Origin: Agriotes lineatus | Lineage: Eukaryota; Arthropoda; Insecta; Coleoptera; Elateridae | Assembly: GCA_940337035.1 (NCBI GenBank) | Contig: CALNHX010005178.1 | Coordinates: 1 to 64,000, forward strand | Direction: 5' to 3' | DNA length: 64,000 nt | In this document: piece by piece, positions 9,581 to 20,041 of the stretch | Position numbering within the stretch: the first letter of the stretch is position 1 | Layout of the letters: each line of letters starts with the position of its first letter | Notes under the pieces: model-generated | What the model saw: the letters and a program-made list of their open reading frames with translations, nothing else | The model's database searches: none | Told to the model about the DNA's origin: nothing | Program-made: the position numbers and the translations under genes

Positions 9581-11455
9581 CTACTCAATCGGCAACGGAG
9601 ATAACTTTACCACTGCACGCGTAAAGATGCCACGAGCCGTTTTTACTTCCGCTACGCGGACTACACCATCCGGTCCAGGAAACGTTCTCGTAACTCGGCC
9701 TAATCGCCATTGCAAAGGAGGGATATTGTCCTCCCGAATGAGAACCAACGTGCCCTCTTTCATATTCGGACACCCTTTCGTCCATTGGTGACGCTGTTGC
9801 AGTGTACACAAGTAGTTCTTGTGCCACTGATTCCAAAAGGAGCGGTAAATTTGTTGAACGAGCTTCCATCGACGAAGGCAAGTAAGGTTCTCTATAGGAC
9901 TGTCTGGCTCTATCATGGTTACAGAGGGTTCCAGTAGAAGAAAATGGCCAGGTGTCAGCGCCTCCAAATCATTCGGGTCGCTACTCATCGGTGTCAAAGG
10001 CCGAGAATTCAACACTGCCTCCACTTTCACCAGAATAGTGTAGAACTCTTCGTAGGTCAGAATTTGGTTACCCATGACCCGGGCTAGCAAGTTCTTTACA
10101 CTCTTAATTCCTGCCTCCCAAATTCCACCGAAATGGGGACTGGAGGGGGGATTTAAGTGCCAAGCAATGCCTTTGTCTGCCAACTCTTGCGACATGGTCT
10201 GATTGTACGCATCAGACGTGACTATCTGCTTCCACTCGGCCAACTTGCGTTTAGCGCCGACAAAGTTGGTGCCGCAATCACTATAAACTTTCTTGACGGT
10301 TCCACGGCGAGCCATGAATCTTCGAAAGGCACCTAGAAAAGCTTCTGTCGTCAAATCCGACACCAGTTCCACATGAACAGCGCGAGTCGAGAAGCAGACA
10401 AACAGACAAACGTAGGCCTTTAAGATCCTTGCCTTTCTCAATCGTCCCATCGTTATCTCGAAAGGTCCTCCATAATCCACGTCTGTTACCAAGAACGCTT
10501 TGACTGCCTGGAGCCGAGCAGCCGGTAAATCTCCCATCATTGGTTGGATGGGCGGTGGTTGAGTTCGAAAATAAGTCAAGCATTTTGCGAGACGCTTGCG
10601 AATGGCGTCCCGACCAGCCAAAATCCAAAACTGGGCCTGTATAATGCAGTGCAAGTTTTGAGGACCAGCATGCATGTAACTGTGGTGATAGTAGTCTATT
10701 ACCAAGTTTGTAAAGGGGTGTGATTTTGGTAAAATCTTGGGGTGTTTCCTTTCAAAATTAATGGAGGAGTGACGAAGCCGCCCTCCAACACGTATAATTC
10801 CTTCAGAGTCAAGGAACGGGTTCAACCTCCGCAAACGATGTGAAGGGTGACGACCAGCTTGTAGCCGGTTAATATACTCCGAGAACTCATCCCATTGCAC
10901 CTTCTTTACGCAAATCTGAAGTGAACGACTAAGTTCATCAGCAGTTAAAGGTCCAATAGTTCGGTTACCACGGGACCTTAAATTACCAATATACCGTAGC
11001 ATCCATGCGACGATGCGTTTTAATTCAAATAAAGACGAAACCCTTGAAATAGCCCTATCGATTATGCTATTCTTTTCGAGCTCCTGGCTAGCGTCACAAA
11101 GCAACGTCAATATTCGAGCTTCGGGCTCGGATTCTGGGTGCTCCTGCCTCAGTTCGGGAAGAGAAGGCCAATTGTCCCTGGATTGTTTCAGCCAGTCTGG
11201 ACCATAAATCCACAGTGGATGCGCTAATAGCTCTTGAGGAAATAAACCACGGGAAGCACAATCGGCTGGATTTAGAGCAGAAGGCACATAGCAAAAATGA
11301 GATGGAGCAACGATCGAATGAATTTGACTCACGCGATTCGCCACATAAGTCTTCCAACGGTTGGGTTGTGATTGAATCCATCGCAATGCCACGAGCGAGT
11401 CAGTCCAAATATTCACGTTCGATATGGTACACTGCCCCTCCAAAAGTGACCTCAT
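9581..11455 (-). pseudogene. BEL pol: RNase H and integrase part
   Basis: Long open frame of 624 codons. Residues 1-110 hold the RNase H end (WTDSLVALRWIQSQPNRWKT). About 230-290 hold the integrase zinc-binding region (YYHHSYMHAG ... KCLTYFRTQ), in which the last expected Cys is Tyr. About 320-480 hold the integrase core with Asp (DVDYGGPF), Asp (VYSDCGTNF) and Glu (GGIWEAGIK). The C-terminus has the DUF5641-like motif LVLIREDNIPPLQWRLGRV. It would act in cDNA integration. The frame is separated from the RT frame by a frameshift near 11450, so it is not an independent gene even though it starts with a Met codon. Confidence 0.9.
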
Positions 11456-13337
11456 AATTCAAAAGTTTGGCTGCCAACAGTGCCCCACAAAGTTCGAGCC
11501 TAGGTAACGTTACCTTCTTGAGAGGGGCAACTTTGGATTTGGCTATGACCAGAGATAAATATACAACCCCATTTGGTTGTGTTGCTCGTAGATAAACAAC
11601 AGCGGCGAAACCTTTCTCCGAGCTGTCTGAAAAGGTATGTAGTTGGAGGTCAATAGCCTTATCCACTCGCAGATTACGTGACAACTTGAAACCAACTAAT
11701 AGTGGAAGCTCAGTTCGAAATCTGGACCACTGGTGGCAAACATTCTCCGGCGGCTGATCATCCCATTTTAAGCCCAACTGCCATAAGTATTGCATTAACC
11801 ATTTTCCAAAAAATGTAATTGGGCTCAGAAATCCCATAGGGTCGTACAACCGTGCAATGTCCGCAAGAATTGATCTCTTGGTGATTGGCTGATGAAGAGA
11901 ATCCACCTGGTACGAAAAACTATCCGTCATTGGCATCCACACTAAACCAAGAATTTTTGCGGCTGGTTCCTCGGTGCTACCGAACGACAATGATTCTAAG
12001 GGCATAGCACAATCTTCCGGAACCAACAGATCCAACAGTGGTTTTACATTCGTCATCCATTTTTTGAGCACAAACCCCCCATTTCGCAACAAAGTGACAA
12101 ATTCCTTCTGCAAGTTCAAGGCATCATCAATGGACTGCACAGAAGCAGCTATATAATCCATATAGGTGTTAAATCGTATGGCATGCGCAGCCCTGGGAAA
12201 CTCAGCTCCTTCTTCCTCCACGAGTTGATGCAAAGTTCTGAAGACTAAGAATGGTGACGAAGACACTCCATACGTCACGGTAGTTAGGCAAAACTCCCGC
12301 AACGACAACTCAGGTGACGATCTCCAAAATATTCGCTGAAAATCCCAATGCTTCTTTGCAACTTGAATATTATGATACATCTGCTTGATGTCAGCGACTA
12401 CAACGAATTCATGAAGTCGAAAACGAAACAAGATGTCAACAATGTTTGATTGTAATTTAGGTCCAATATGTAGGATTTGATTTAGGGATGACCCACCTTT
12501 ACCTTTCATCGAGGCATCAGACCCCACACGAAATTTGCTCACTAATGAATCCCTTCGAAAAATACAATGATGTGGGATGTAATAAGCAGAGCCACCTTCC
12601 GACTGAAGAGGATTTGCTTCAACCATATGCCCCTGCAGCAAGTAATCCTCCATAAATGCCGTGTACTGATCCTTGAGACCACTATTTTCTGCAATTCGCT
12701 TTTCTAGCATTTGGAATCGCTTGAGTGCTAAGGCCCTACTATCACCAATGTTGGCGGGCGAAGCTCGAAATGGTAGTTCTACAATAAATCGACCATCAAG
12801 CTGTCGAGACACTGTTTTACGAAAATGATCCTCACATTCTTTCTCCTCTTCACTGAGATCCGACGATACTGAAGGAGGCTCTTCCAATTCCCAAAAACGC
12901 TGCACCATATTATCCAAAGGCTCATCGAAATCTATCTTAGTGCATAGGGATAGCGATGCTGTAGCAGTTTGAGCCAACCTAGCAATTAAGCAATATCCCC
13001 ATACGGTACCTACAGCACTGGGTGACCTTGGTGGCCCTGCGATGACAGGCCCGACTAATACCGAGCTATACCATTCCGCTCCGAGAAATATGTCGACCGG
13101 TTTTGACATAAAATATTCAGGATCAGCTAGCTGAATGCCTTCTATCTGGGGCCAAACATGTTCTTCAAGGTTCATGGATGGACACCTAGCAATCGCTTCA
13201 ATTACCAGCGCCTCTACGTTCAGGGAATCCTGTTCGGGACGTTTCAGTGCGCAACAAATAATTTCTTTGGCCACCGTGGATGCCGTTTGAGCGATACCAA
13301 ACACTGGAACCAGAGTGGGCCGAGCCGGGAGATTCAA
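11400..13337 (-). pseudogene. BEL pol: protease end and reverse transcriptase
   Basis: 645 codons. The first 110 or so are the C-terminal part of the A17-type aspartic protease (FLGAEWYSSVLVGPV). RT follows: DASMKGKGGSS, VVADIKQMYHNIQV with the first catalytic Asp, then TYGVSSSPFLV. The box that should hold the paired catalytic Asp residues reads YMDYIAAS: the second Asp is Tyr, so polymerase activity would be lost even without the other breaks. The frame ends in the RNase H region (LPRLELCGALLAAKLLNYEV), where a shift moves coding to the next frame. The protease active-site stretch lies upstream in another frame. Confidence 0.9.
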
Positions 13338-13762
13338 GCGCTGAGCAAACGATTTACTGATGAAGGTGCCCTCACTGAATCAATTACTACTCTGGGCAAC
13401 TGTTCCGTACCATTGCTATCGAGGACATATACTTGAGCTGTGGCGAGAAGCACTGTACATCGAGGCTTTGTGAATGCCCGAAGAGACGAAACGGATGGTC
13501 CTGCGACCTGAGGTTCTAGCTGTGAACTACTATTCGATTGAAGGCGAGGTTTACTACCTTCCAATGTTTTAGAAATCGACTGATGAACCTTTTGGTCGGT
13601 ACGAGTGTTCATATGCAGTAAGTTGTGATGTTTCGAATTACACTGCTCACAAGCTCTTGGCATAGGACATTGCCTGAGAAAGTGCCCTGGTTCTAAACAA
13701 TTTAGGCACAACTTTAACGATTTGACTACTTCGAAACGATCACGATCAGTCTTTTGGCAAAA
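13334..13762 (-). pseudogene. BEL zinc knuckles and protease start
   Basis: Same frame as gag after an in-frame TAA (13763-13765). Contains a CX2CX4HX4C knuckle (CLNCLEPGHFLRQC) and a third Cys/His cluster (CEQCNSKHHNLLH), a linker, and the start of the protease (VLLATAQVYVLDSNGTEQLP, then VVIDS). A frameshift falls right at the protease active-site aspartate and the frame ends at 13334. It would be the gag-to-pol junction of one polyprotein. Confidence 0.85.
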
Positions 13763-14821
13763 TTAAAAACATTTTTGCAAGTTATGACGATTCTTGCACA
13801 ATAGACATTGCCCTTGGGGTTGCGAGGCAACTAACAAAGAGGTACTACTTCCACGAAGTGACTTTGACCATTGAAAAGAACTCGATGAACTAGTGTTTGG
13901 CTTGGCCATCGATCTGCCTGTGCTAATAATTAAACTACTTGCCTCAACAATACGCGCTTCTTCATTTAACAGGTTCACAAAATATGAAACTGTAGAATCG
14001 GCTGTAGCGATAATCAGTTTCTCCCATGTCTCCCTCAAGTGCTTGTTTAACTTCTTCGCTAGAATAAATAGTACTGGAACCGACCAACGATCAGTATCAT
14101 GACCAATTGTTGTAAGTGCACCAATGCATTCGGTGACCGTGGTAGCTAAGGCTCGAATCGACTTTGCATCCCCTGTAGTGACCGAAGGTGCACCGAATAA
14201 AGTCTCTAAATAAGCATTTGAGAGCAGAGAACTGTCATTATAGCGCGCGTTTAATTGATCCCATGCAGTGGTATAAGCAGCTGCAGTTAACGGCAACGAC
14301 GAAATAAGTTGAAGTGGCTCACCACCTAAACATCTCCGCAACTGCATGTGCTTGTAAACGTCAGGATACTGCGAATTCTGATGCACTGCTGCCGTAAATA
14401 CTTCGTTAAAGTTTTGCCAGTCTTTAATATTACCGGAAAATATCGGTAAATCGAGTTTCGGAAGATTTATACTTGTCCCGGCGTGCGCTACTGGTGCCGC
14501 TGCGTTTGAAGAATTATCAGCGGGCCCTGGAAACGCGGCCAAAACAATTGCCTGGGCATTGTAATAAGCGCTTTCGAACTTCTGTATATCCTCTTGCAGA
14601 TCCTGAGCTATACCTTGCTTGGCATTATAAGATGCTATTTTTAACATCGTCTCTTGATAAGTTTTAAGCAAAATATCCATTTCCTTATCCATAACTTGTA
14701 AACGGTTCTTTAACTTAACGTTCGTGATGTCCTTTTCTAAATCCACGGCAACCTTTTCGAGGCGAATCACACGTTGCATCGTGGTTTCCGCAACGAATTT
14801 TAATTCATCAATTACCCCCAT
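13763..14821 (-). pseudogene. BEL gag (DUF1759 type)
   Basis: 352 residues starting MGVIDELKFVAETTMQRVIR. Residues 1-90 are predicted helical/coiled coil. About 120-290 contain the capsid-like DUF1759 region (LPKLDLPIFSGNIKDWQNFN; LRRCLGGEPLQLISSLPLTA). The C-terminus has the first zinc knuckle CLLCKNRHNLQKC, and a TAA stop follows two codons after its last Cys. Because the downstream knuckles continue in the same frame, I read this stop as a mutation and not the natural end of gag. Its role was assembly of virus-like particles in the cytoplasm. Confidence 0.88.
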
Positions 14822-15298
14822 GATTGATTAGGCAAACGACAGTTACAAAGTAGCGAAAACAAATTGAAAAACCAATCCAAATTACCTATTTGAATTCCAC
14901 TTAAAAATGACTCTAAGCGATTAATTTTATCTACGATTCCGAATGCGCGGCCGAAATTTCGAAATGCCTGGCGTTACTCGATAAAACGGTCGCAAGAAAT
15001 TGTTCTTGCAGCAATTTATTTGTGGACTTCGGCGACCAGTTTCAAATCGACAAATTATTAACGTTAATTACAAATAACACAGCTTCAACGCCTATCAAAC
15101 AACCTTACAAATTCTTATCTCTAGTATCAACGAAAATTGTCTCGAAATTTGGAATACACCAAACGACAAAGATACTTTTTGACACAATCGTCGGCGAACA
15201 TATGCGCTGAACACTGCCCGCGATAACGAAGCGGGCGTACCTACGCCAACTAAAACTTGAATCTAGCTTATACAACAAACTTTTCAAACAACAAATCC

Positions 15299-15316
15299 GA
15301 CGATCGAAAGGACCAA
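15299..15316 (-). other. candidate primer-binding site
   Basis: Directly inside the 5' LTR the minus strand reads T, then TGGTCCTTTCGATCGTC. A TGG at this position is expected for pairing with a tRNA CCA end. I cannot say which tRNA. Confidence 0.55.
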
Positions 15317-15742
15317 TGTTACTACGATAGCAGCAGTGGAGTGTAATTTTGATTTAATCGAGAGCTACCAAATTATTTATGGCGAGGGTACGCGCAACAA
15401 TTAGGAAGTGTATTGCCACCTACCTTTAACTACGGCTCCTTCTCTCGTGTCCAGCCTGCAGTCGCGGCAAGCGTTACTTGTAGATGGACTTCTCGAAGAT
15501 CTTTTGTACATACATTCTTTATTTAGCGGACAGTTTTACATACACAAGAATAACATTAAGAACGCGACAGCGCCGACAATATTTCACGCGACGCGCTAGA
15601 GCTCAGGATCACGCTACGGTCGCGATTGTTTTTCGACTTCTAACGCTGCCTTCGATATTGGGCAGGCAGCTCAACTTTCCTATCTTTAACGCGACCCTCG
15701 CTCTTACCAAAAAACTAATTGCAACGCCTGGAGGCCTAAACA
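15317..15742 (-). repeat. 5' LTR of BEL element
   Basis: 426 bp with TGTT ... AACA ends and about 88 bp of extra sequence (gcgacagcgccgacaatatt onwards) compared with the other LTR. Confidence 0.92.
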
Positions 15743-15747
15743 GTATG
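15743..15747. repeat. target-site duplication of BEL element, right
   Basis: GTATG, identical to 9098-9102. Confidence 0.9.
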
Positions 15748-16083
15748 TGTTTGCCAGACAGAGCGGTGAACTTGGGTTCACTAGGTTGCGTACTGCGTGA
15801 AATGCCAAGTTGCAGTTTGCTGCGGTTTTTAAACTCAATGCTTGCGAAACAAGATTAGTTTGTTAATATTTCATAAATAGGAACTGAAATTTGCCTGTTT
15901 TAATTCAAGATTAAAACAGATCTAAATTAAATATAAACTGGCGAAATTATGAAGTAAAACTGGAGGTTAAAACTGCTTGTTTATGGAATCAGAATTACAT
16001 TTAGAACTTCTGACTGGATTTCGTAAATTTTGTTATTAAAATGTATGTGTGTTTAAATCAAGTTTAAACAACAAGACCACTGC
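15748..16083. other. AT-rich spacer
   Basis: No coding sequence recognised. The first 120 bp are probably the continuation of the LTR into which the BEL element jumped; the rest is AT-rich with short inverted motifs (gcctgttttaattcaagatt and similar). Confidence 0.4.
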
Positions 16084-16379
16084 CCGATTCACACAGCAAA
16101 TATTGTTAATAGCTGGTTTACAAATAATAACATAGAAGTTTTACCTTGGCCAGCTAATAACCCGGATTTAAATCCTATCGAAAACCTTTGGGGTTTAATC
16201 GTTAAGAAAATATATCGTGCTAACTTTCAACCTCAAAATTCTGCGAACTGTGGAACATCATTCAAGAAACATGGGAAGAAATAAGCCGTAAGGAAGATTT
16301 CATAAATTCACTTGTAAACTCAATGCCACGTAGACTCCAACAAGTAATTGTTAAAAACGGTTCTACAATAAAATATTAA
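16084..16379 (+). pseudogene. Tc1-like transposase, C-terminal end
   Basis: The frame begins PIHTANIVNSWFTNNNIEVL and continues LPWPANNPDLNPIENLWGL, the canonical Tc1 box carrying the catalytic Glu. A frameshift near 16238 then leads into ELWNIIQETWEEISRKE and SLVNSMPRRLQQVIVKNG, followed by a stop. This is the last third of a Tc1 transposase (DDE_3). The N-terminal DNA-binding domain and both Asp motifs are missing. It belongs to a different family from the IS630-like elements at 1244 and 30621. Confidence 0.85.
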
Positions 16380-16934
16380 ATATTCGTAATTGTGTTGCTT
16401 TTTCTTATGCTTATATTTTTAATAATAAATTATGTAGTCACCTATGGAAATTAATTTAGAGCCAGTTTCACACGTTATTAAAACGCAAAAAGTAGTCGCA
16501 AGACGTGTCCCAGTTTTATTCCCCACCGCGCGGACGACGCCGACGCGCTTGCGCACAGCTCACCATATACATTGAAGAGTTGGTTGTCTGTCTCACTTCC
16601 TTCATGACCCCCCAACTCATAGCCGCTAGCAATATAGTAAGTAATATATATATGCCCATAACTCCCAAGGGACTTGTCAAATTATTCCTTCCTCAAACTC
16701 ATGGTAACCATGCAACTACAAATACCGTCTTGGCAACCATACAATGAGACAATCATTGATGTTATATACAGATTGTCCGGATTGTATTCGGGACATGGGA
16801 AATTAATGAGTGCGACAGGGATAAACAGATAAAATAAGTAGGTATGACAGAGATAAAACATACCAAAATTTATCAATATACCAATGAACACTTTCAAAAC
16901 TTTTCATAGATGCTCATATTTTAAATATATAAAT
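16380..16934. other. intergenic, nothing recognised
   Basis: AT-rich except for a small GC-rich patch at about 16520-16560 (ccgcgcggacgacgccgacg). Short open frames (for example 16505-16747) show no recognisable domain. Confidence 0.4.
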
Positions 16935-17549
16935 CCCTTAACTGGTAACGTGCCGTCTGTGAGACTGCAAGTAAATTTTAATCTCAAGGTTTCAGCAAAA
17001 GAGTACCGCTTTTCGGCGAATAATCTCACCTAATCTTTCTCCTCATGATGCCCCACCTATCGCACAATTATTGGTAAATTTGGGTAACTGACGCTGGAGA
17101 TGTGTCTTATTTTTAGTTCAGCGCAGTCTGTGAGACGGAACGTTACGGTTTACGTGAGAATTTTTTGCCACTCGTAGGCATGGCAGGCCCTGTGAATTAC
17201 AATATTTCTTTAAGTTTTTTTTTACAAATGCATTGTTTTACTTATTATTAATCGTAAAATAAATAAAATTACTTTTGATCAAATGTTTAAATTTTTTTTA
17301 TCTTGGTCTGGTAAAAAGTACTTTGCCAATTTGTGTTCAAGTTGAAAATTATCTTATAATTTGTTCTTTACATTAAGTTTTCGGTTATTATTACTAAAAA
17401 ATATGTGCCTAACAAACCTCTATATATATATTTAAAAAAATAATTAAAGCAGTTTAATTTTTTTTGCTTAAAAGGTGTGCCAGTCTCACAGACTGCACGT
17501 TACCAGTTGTGCTCGAAACTTACACGTTACCAGTTAAGTGAGTTAAGGG
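16935..17549. mobile_element. inverted-repeat element with CCC...GGG ends
   Basis: Starts CCCTTAACTGGTAACGTGCC and ends ACGTTACCAGTTAAGTGAGT plus TAAGGG. The motif GTCTGTGAGAC and its complement recur near both ends, and the right end carries two nested copies of CACGTTACCAGTT. The CCC termini recall piggyBac MITEs, but I cannot see a TTAA duplication, so the class is uncertain. No coding sequence. Confidence 0.55.
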
Positions 17550-17570
17550 TTTTAAGCTCAGCTGTCATTA

Positions 17571-17700
17571 CGGCCGGTTTCATAATATCGACTTGAAGTC
17601 CACTTTAGCTAATGTCAACTTTAACTTTAAGCCAACTTTAAGTGCGTTTTAAGGCCGTGGTGTTTCATAAAAGTACATAATTAGACTTTAGATAAAGTGA
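17571..17700. mobile_element. Harbinger-like terminal sequence
   Basis: CGGCCGGTTTCATAATATCG directly after TTA resembles the ends of the small Harbinger-type MITE at 36090 (CGGCCGGTCTTAT after TTA). Short inverted pieces (aactttaactttaagccaac) follow. I found no matching right end, so this would be one end of a decayed element that may include the Myb/SANT-like gene at 17854. Confidence 0.4.
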
Positions 17701-17853
17701 GATTTGTTGAATGTAAAGGTTGTTGGCTAGAATGAAACAGGTTTGCAGCAAATTTCGTAACTGTTTTGAAGTCATTTCCGTTGAGGTTAGGCTAACGTTT
17801 TTATACGATTTCAAATTTTTACGTTGTGCTGCACGGTTGTAGTTTGAATAATT

Positions 17854-19350
17854 ATGGCTGAAAAACCACAGGCTACGAAAAATGCTCGCGGCAACAATTT
17901 CACAATTAGGCGGGCTACATTTGACCCAGACAATACTAATTTTTAAAAACGTGGAAAATAAAACCACAAATCTAATTTCACCAGCAGAGAAAGTTATTAC
18001 ACGTAAAATAATGAGAATCTTTTACTCTAATAATTCCTTGTTTGCTTTTTTTTTGTAGGAAGTGGCCTGGGAAAAAATAGCCAACCAGTTCAACTGTGTC
18101 CATCGTAGAGGTGGGGCGATTCATGAACGAATCGTTCATTTGAACGACTCCGACCAAAGAATCGTATGAATCGGTTCTTTCCTGTCTCGATTCGTCGTTC
18201 AATTGATTCGAAGTTACGTGTTGTACGACGCTGCGCAGCGTGATTTAAATCTGAATAAAGAATCGCGAATCCTATGAATCGGTTTCTTCTTGTCTCGGTT
18301 CGTCGTTTGTGTTAGATTTTGCTCGTACGAGGTACGATGCAATGTGCGATTCAAAAATTGAAACCCGAACGCGAACGGGACGAACTAAACGAAACTGAAT
18401 CTTAAACTTGGTTGGTGCCACTGTTTTATCTTTTATAAGTAATACCTGCAACTGCAATGCAATAAAACTGATAACTGACCAAGCGGCAAGCGCATTTCAG
18501 CAAGGACAGCAAAGATAGTATGGAAGGTTCTTGATTCATAGCGTCTGGTTTCAAGAATACAAATGCGCTCGGTGCAAAATCTAAAATTCAGCGGGACCCA
18601 ACCGAACGAAACTGAATCGTTCAAATGAACGAATCGAATGAATCGGTTCATGTTGATTGATTGAATTCGGTTCATGTTGATTTTGATTGATTGAATCGTA
18701 AGAATCGACTCCTAAAAATTAATCGGATTGCCCACCTCTAGCCCATCGTATTCGAACTGTGGCACAGTTGAAGTCCAAGTACGATAACTTGAAAACGGCA
18801 GCTAGAAAGTACTATGCTGCCCACAAATCGTATTTGCATCGTACAGGAGACGGTGCTGCAAAAGTCCCCGACAAAAAAGTATCATATATGACGTTATTCT
18901 AGAAATATTGTATATGAAAACTGTTGGGGCTGTAGAACTTCCTGTATCGCAGACTTGGAGGTGGTTTTTGAAGACGATAAAGATATACAAATGGGTGACG
19001 ACATGGTATGTGGTGGTAGCCGATGTGCAGTTGAAAATGGGGACGATACTGCAAACGCTGTTTGCAAATAGAGGTGTGCAGAAAGTTCCTCAAAATAAAA
19101 GTGGGAAACACACTCCGATGTTAAAAAGAAAAGAAATTGGAAAATTAAATAAAAGCATGTGAACTTTGAAAGAGGATTATTTAAAAAAGAAAATTTCTTT
19201 TTTGGAAAACGAAAATTTCTTTTTTGGAAAACGAAAGAAAGGCAATTAAAGTGGTTGCAGATGGACGAGGAGTAGGTGCCACGAAAAAAAGATGGAACTA
19301 ATTTGCATAGAAATTGAAATTAAGAAGAGACAATTACAATTAGAATAGTT
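17854..19350 (+). pseudogene. MSANTD3/zeste-like gene remnant
   Basis: Pieces in order: MAEKPQATKNARGNNFT at 17854; EVAWEKIANQFNCVHR at about 18058, preceded by a pyrimidine-rich tract and AG that looks like a 3' splice site; IRTVAQLKSKYDNLKTAARK and YYAAHKSYLHRTGDGA at 18747-18870; then a lysine-rich C-terminal helix (ISFLENE, AIKVVADGRGVGAT, KKRQLQLE). This is the layout of Myb/SANT-like (MSANTD3 or zeste-type) DNA-binding proteins, which occur both as host genes and as second ORFs of Harbinger transposons. A 635-bp hAT-type MITE (18106-18740) splits the domain, and stops and frameshifts follow. Nearby Harbinger-like ends favour a transposon origin. Confidence 0.65.
18106..18740. mobile_element. 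hAT-type MITE, TAGAGGTGGG ends
   Basis: Starts TAGAGGTGGGGCGATTCATG and ends ATCGGATTGCCCACCTCTA. It is flanked by 8-bp duplications GTCCATCG (18098-18105) and GCCCATCG (18741-18748), 7 of 8 identical. The interior is full of GAATCG/CGATTC motifs and has no gene. Removing it rejoins the Myb/SANT-like reading frame across the insertion. Confidence 0.85.
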
Positions 19351-19590
19351 TAGCTATTTATTAGTTATTAATTTATGTAGTTTAATCAATTTATTACTGT
19401 TGTTTTTAATTAGGTTTAGTTTTATAAGTGTAAATAAATACCCAAGAAAACTTTGAATAATTAATTTTTTTCTATAGCACTTGTTAAAGTGTCCTTTTAT
19501 CAACTCAAAACAAGAAGTCAAGTTTTACTTTAACAGCAAGGGTAGATAAAGTAGCACTTTAACATCAACGATAGATAATAGTTATTTACT

Positions 19591-19671
19591 ATACAAGTGG
19601 TATAACAGTATCATTAATATACGTGTGTGTAAGCACACAAGTATATTAATGATGCATTATCACACATGTAT
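19591..19671. repeat. small hairpin
   Basis: Inverted arms AGTATCATTAATATACGTGT and GTATATTAATGATGCATTAT around GTGTGTGTAAGCACACAA. MITE-like, no gene. Confidence 0.7.
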
Positions 19672-19769
19672 TGTACAAAATTTTATCTACGACTGCCTAA
19701 AATTGAGAAAAGTGCATTAAGAGAAATGTCAGATCTGTCATTTTCAAAACTATTTTAGTAGGCAAATGT

Positions 19770-19912
19770 CATTATGTCATTCATTTGACACTATTTCAGT
19801 TACGTAATGAAGTCATTACACAACTCAGTTGCGTAATGAAACCATTACATAGCTGAGTGGTGTAATGAGCTTCATTACGTAACTGAAATAGTGTCAAATG
19901 AGTGACGTAATG
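19770..19912. repeat. near-perfect 143-bp palindrome
   Basis: Outer arms CATTTGACACTATTTCAGTT and AACTGAAATAGTGTCAAATG; inner arms rich in GTAATGA/TCATTAC. Would form a long stem-loop. Probably a foldback MITE; the repeated TTACGTAATG-like motifs are notable. Confidence 0.85.
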
Positions 19913-20041
19913 CGTTACTTATCCCACTGGAGTAGATAAAGTAATTTAATTTTCTAACTTGTTAAAATTAAATATGACACCTTTGTTTTATCGTAGCAAC
20001 CCAATCTAGCTACTAACATTTTGAAATGTGATTGACTGCCC

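Larger units (their letters stand above)
9103..15742 (-). mobile_element. BEL/Pao LTR retrotransposon, full length, inactive
   Basis: 6.6-kb element reading right to left: 5' LTR 15317-15742, primer-binding region next to 15316, gag, protease, reverse transcriptase, RNase H, integrase, polypurine tract, 3' LTR 9103-9440. Both LTRs begin TGTT and end AACA and are flanked by GTATG. Gene order, the DUF1759-type gag, the A17-type protease and the integrase with a C-terminal DUF5641-like region place it in BEL/Pao. An in-frame stop, two frameshifts and missing catalytic residues make it inactive. Confidence 0.93.

Noticed and set aside
9453..9937. Plus-strand frames across the BEL integrase region
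   Set aside because: Antisense shadows of the integrase coding frame.
11400..13337. Treating the BEL pol frames as intact genes
   Set aside because: The frames are contiguous parts of one polyprotein separated by frameshifts and a stop; the Met codons at their starts are coincidental.
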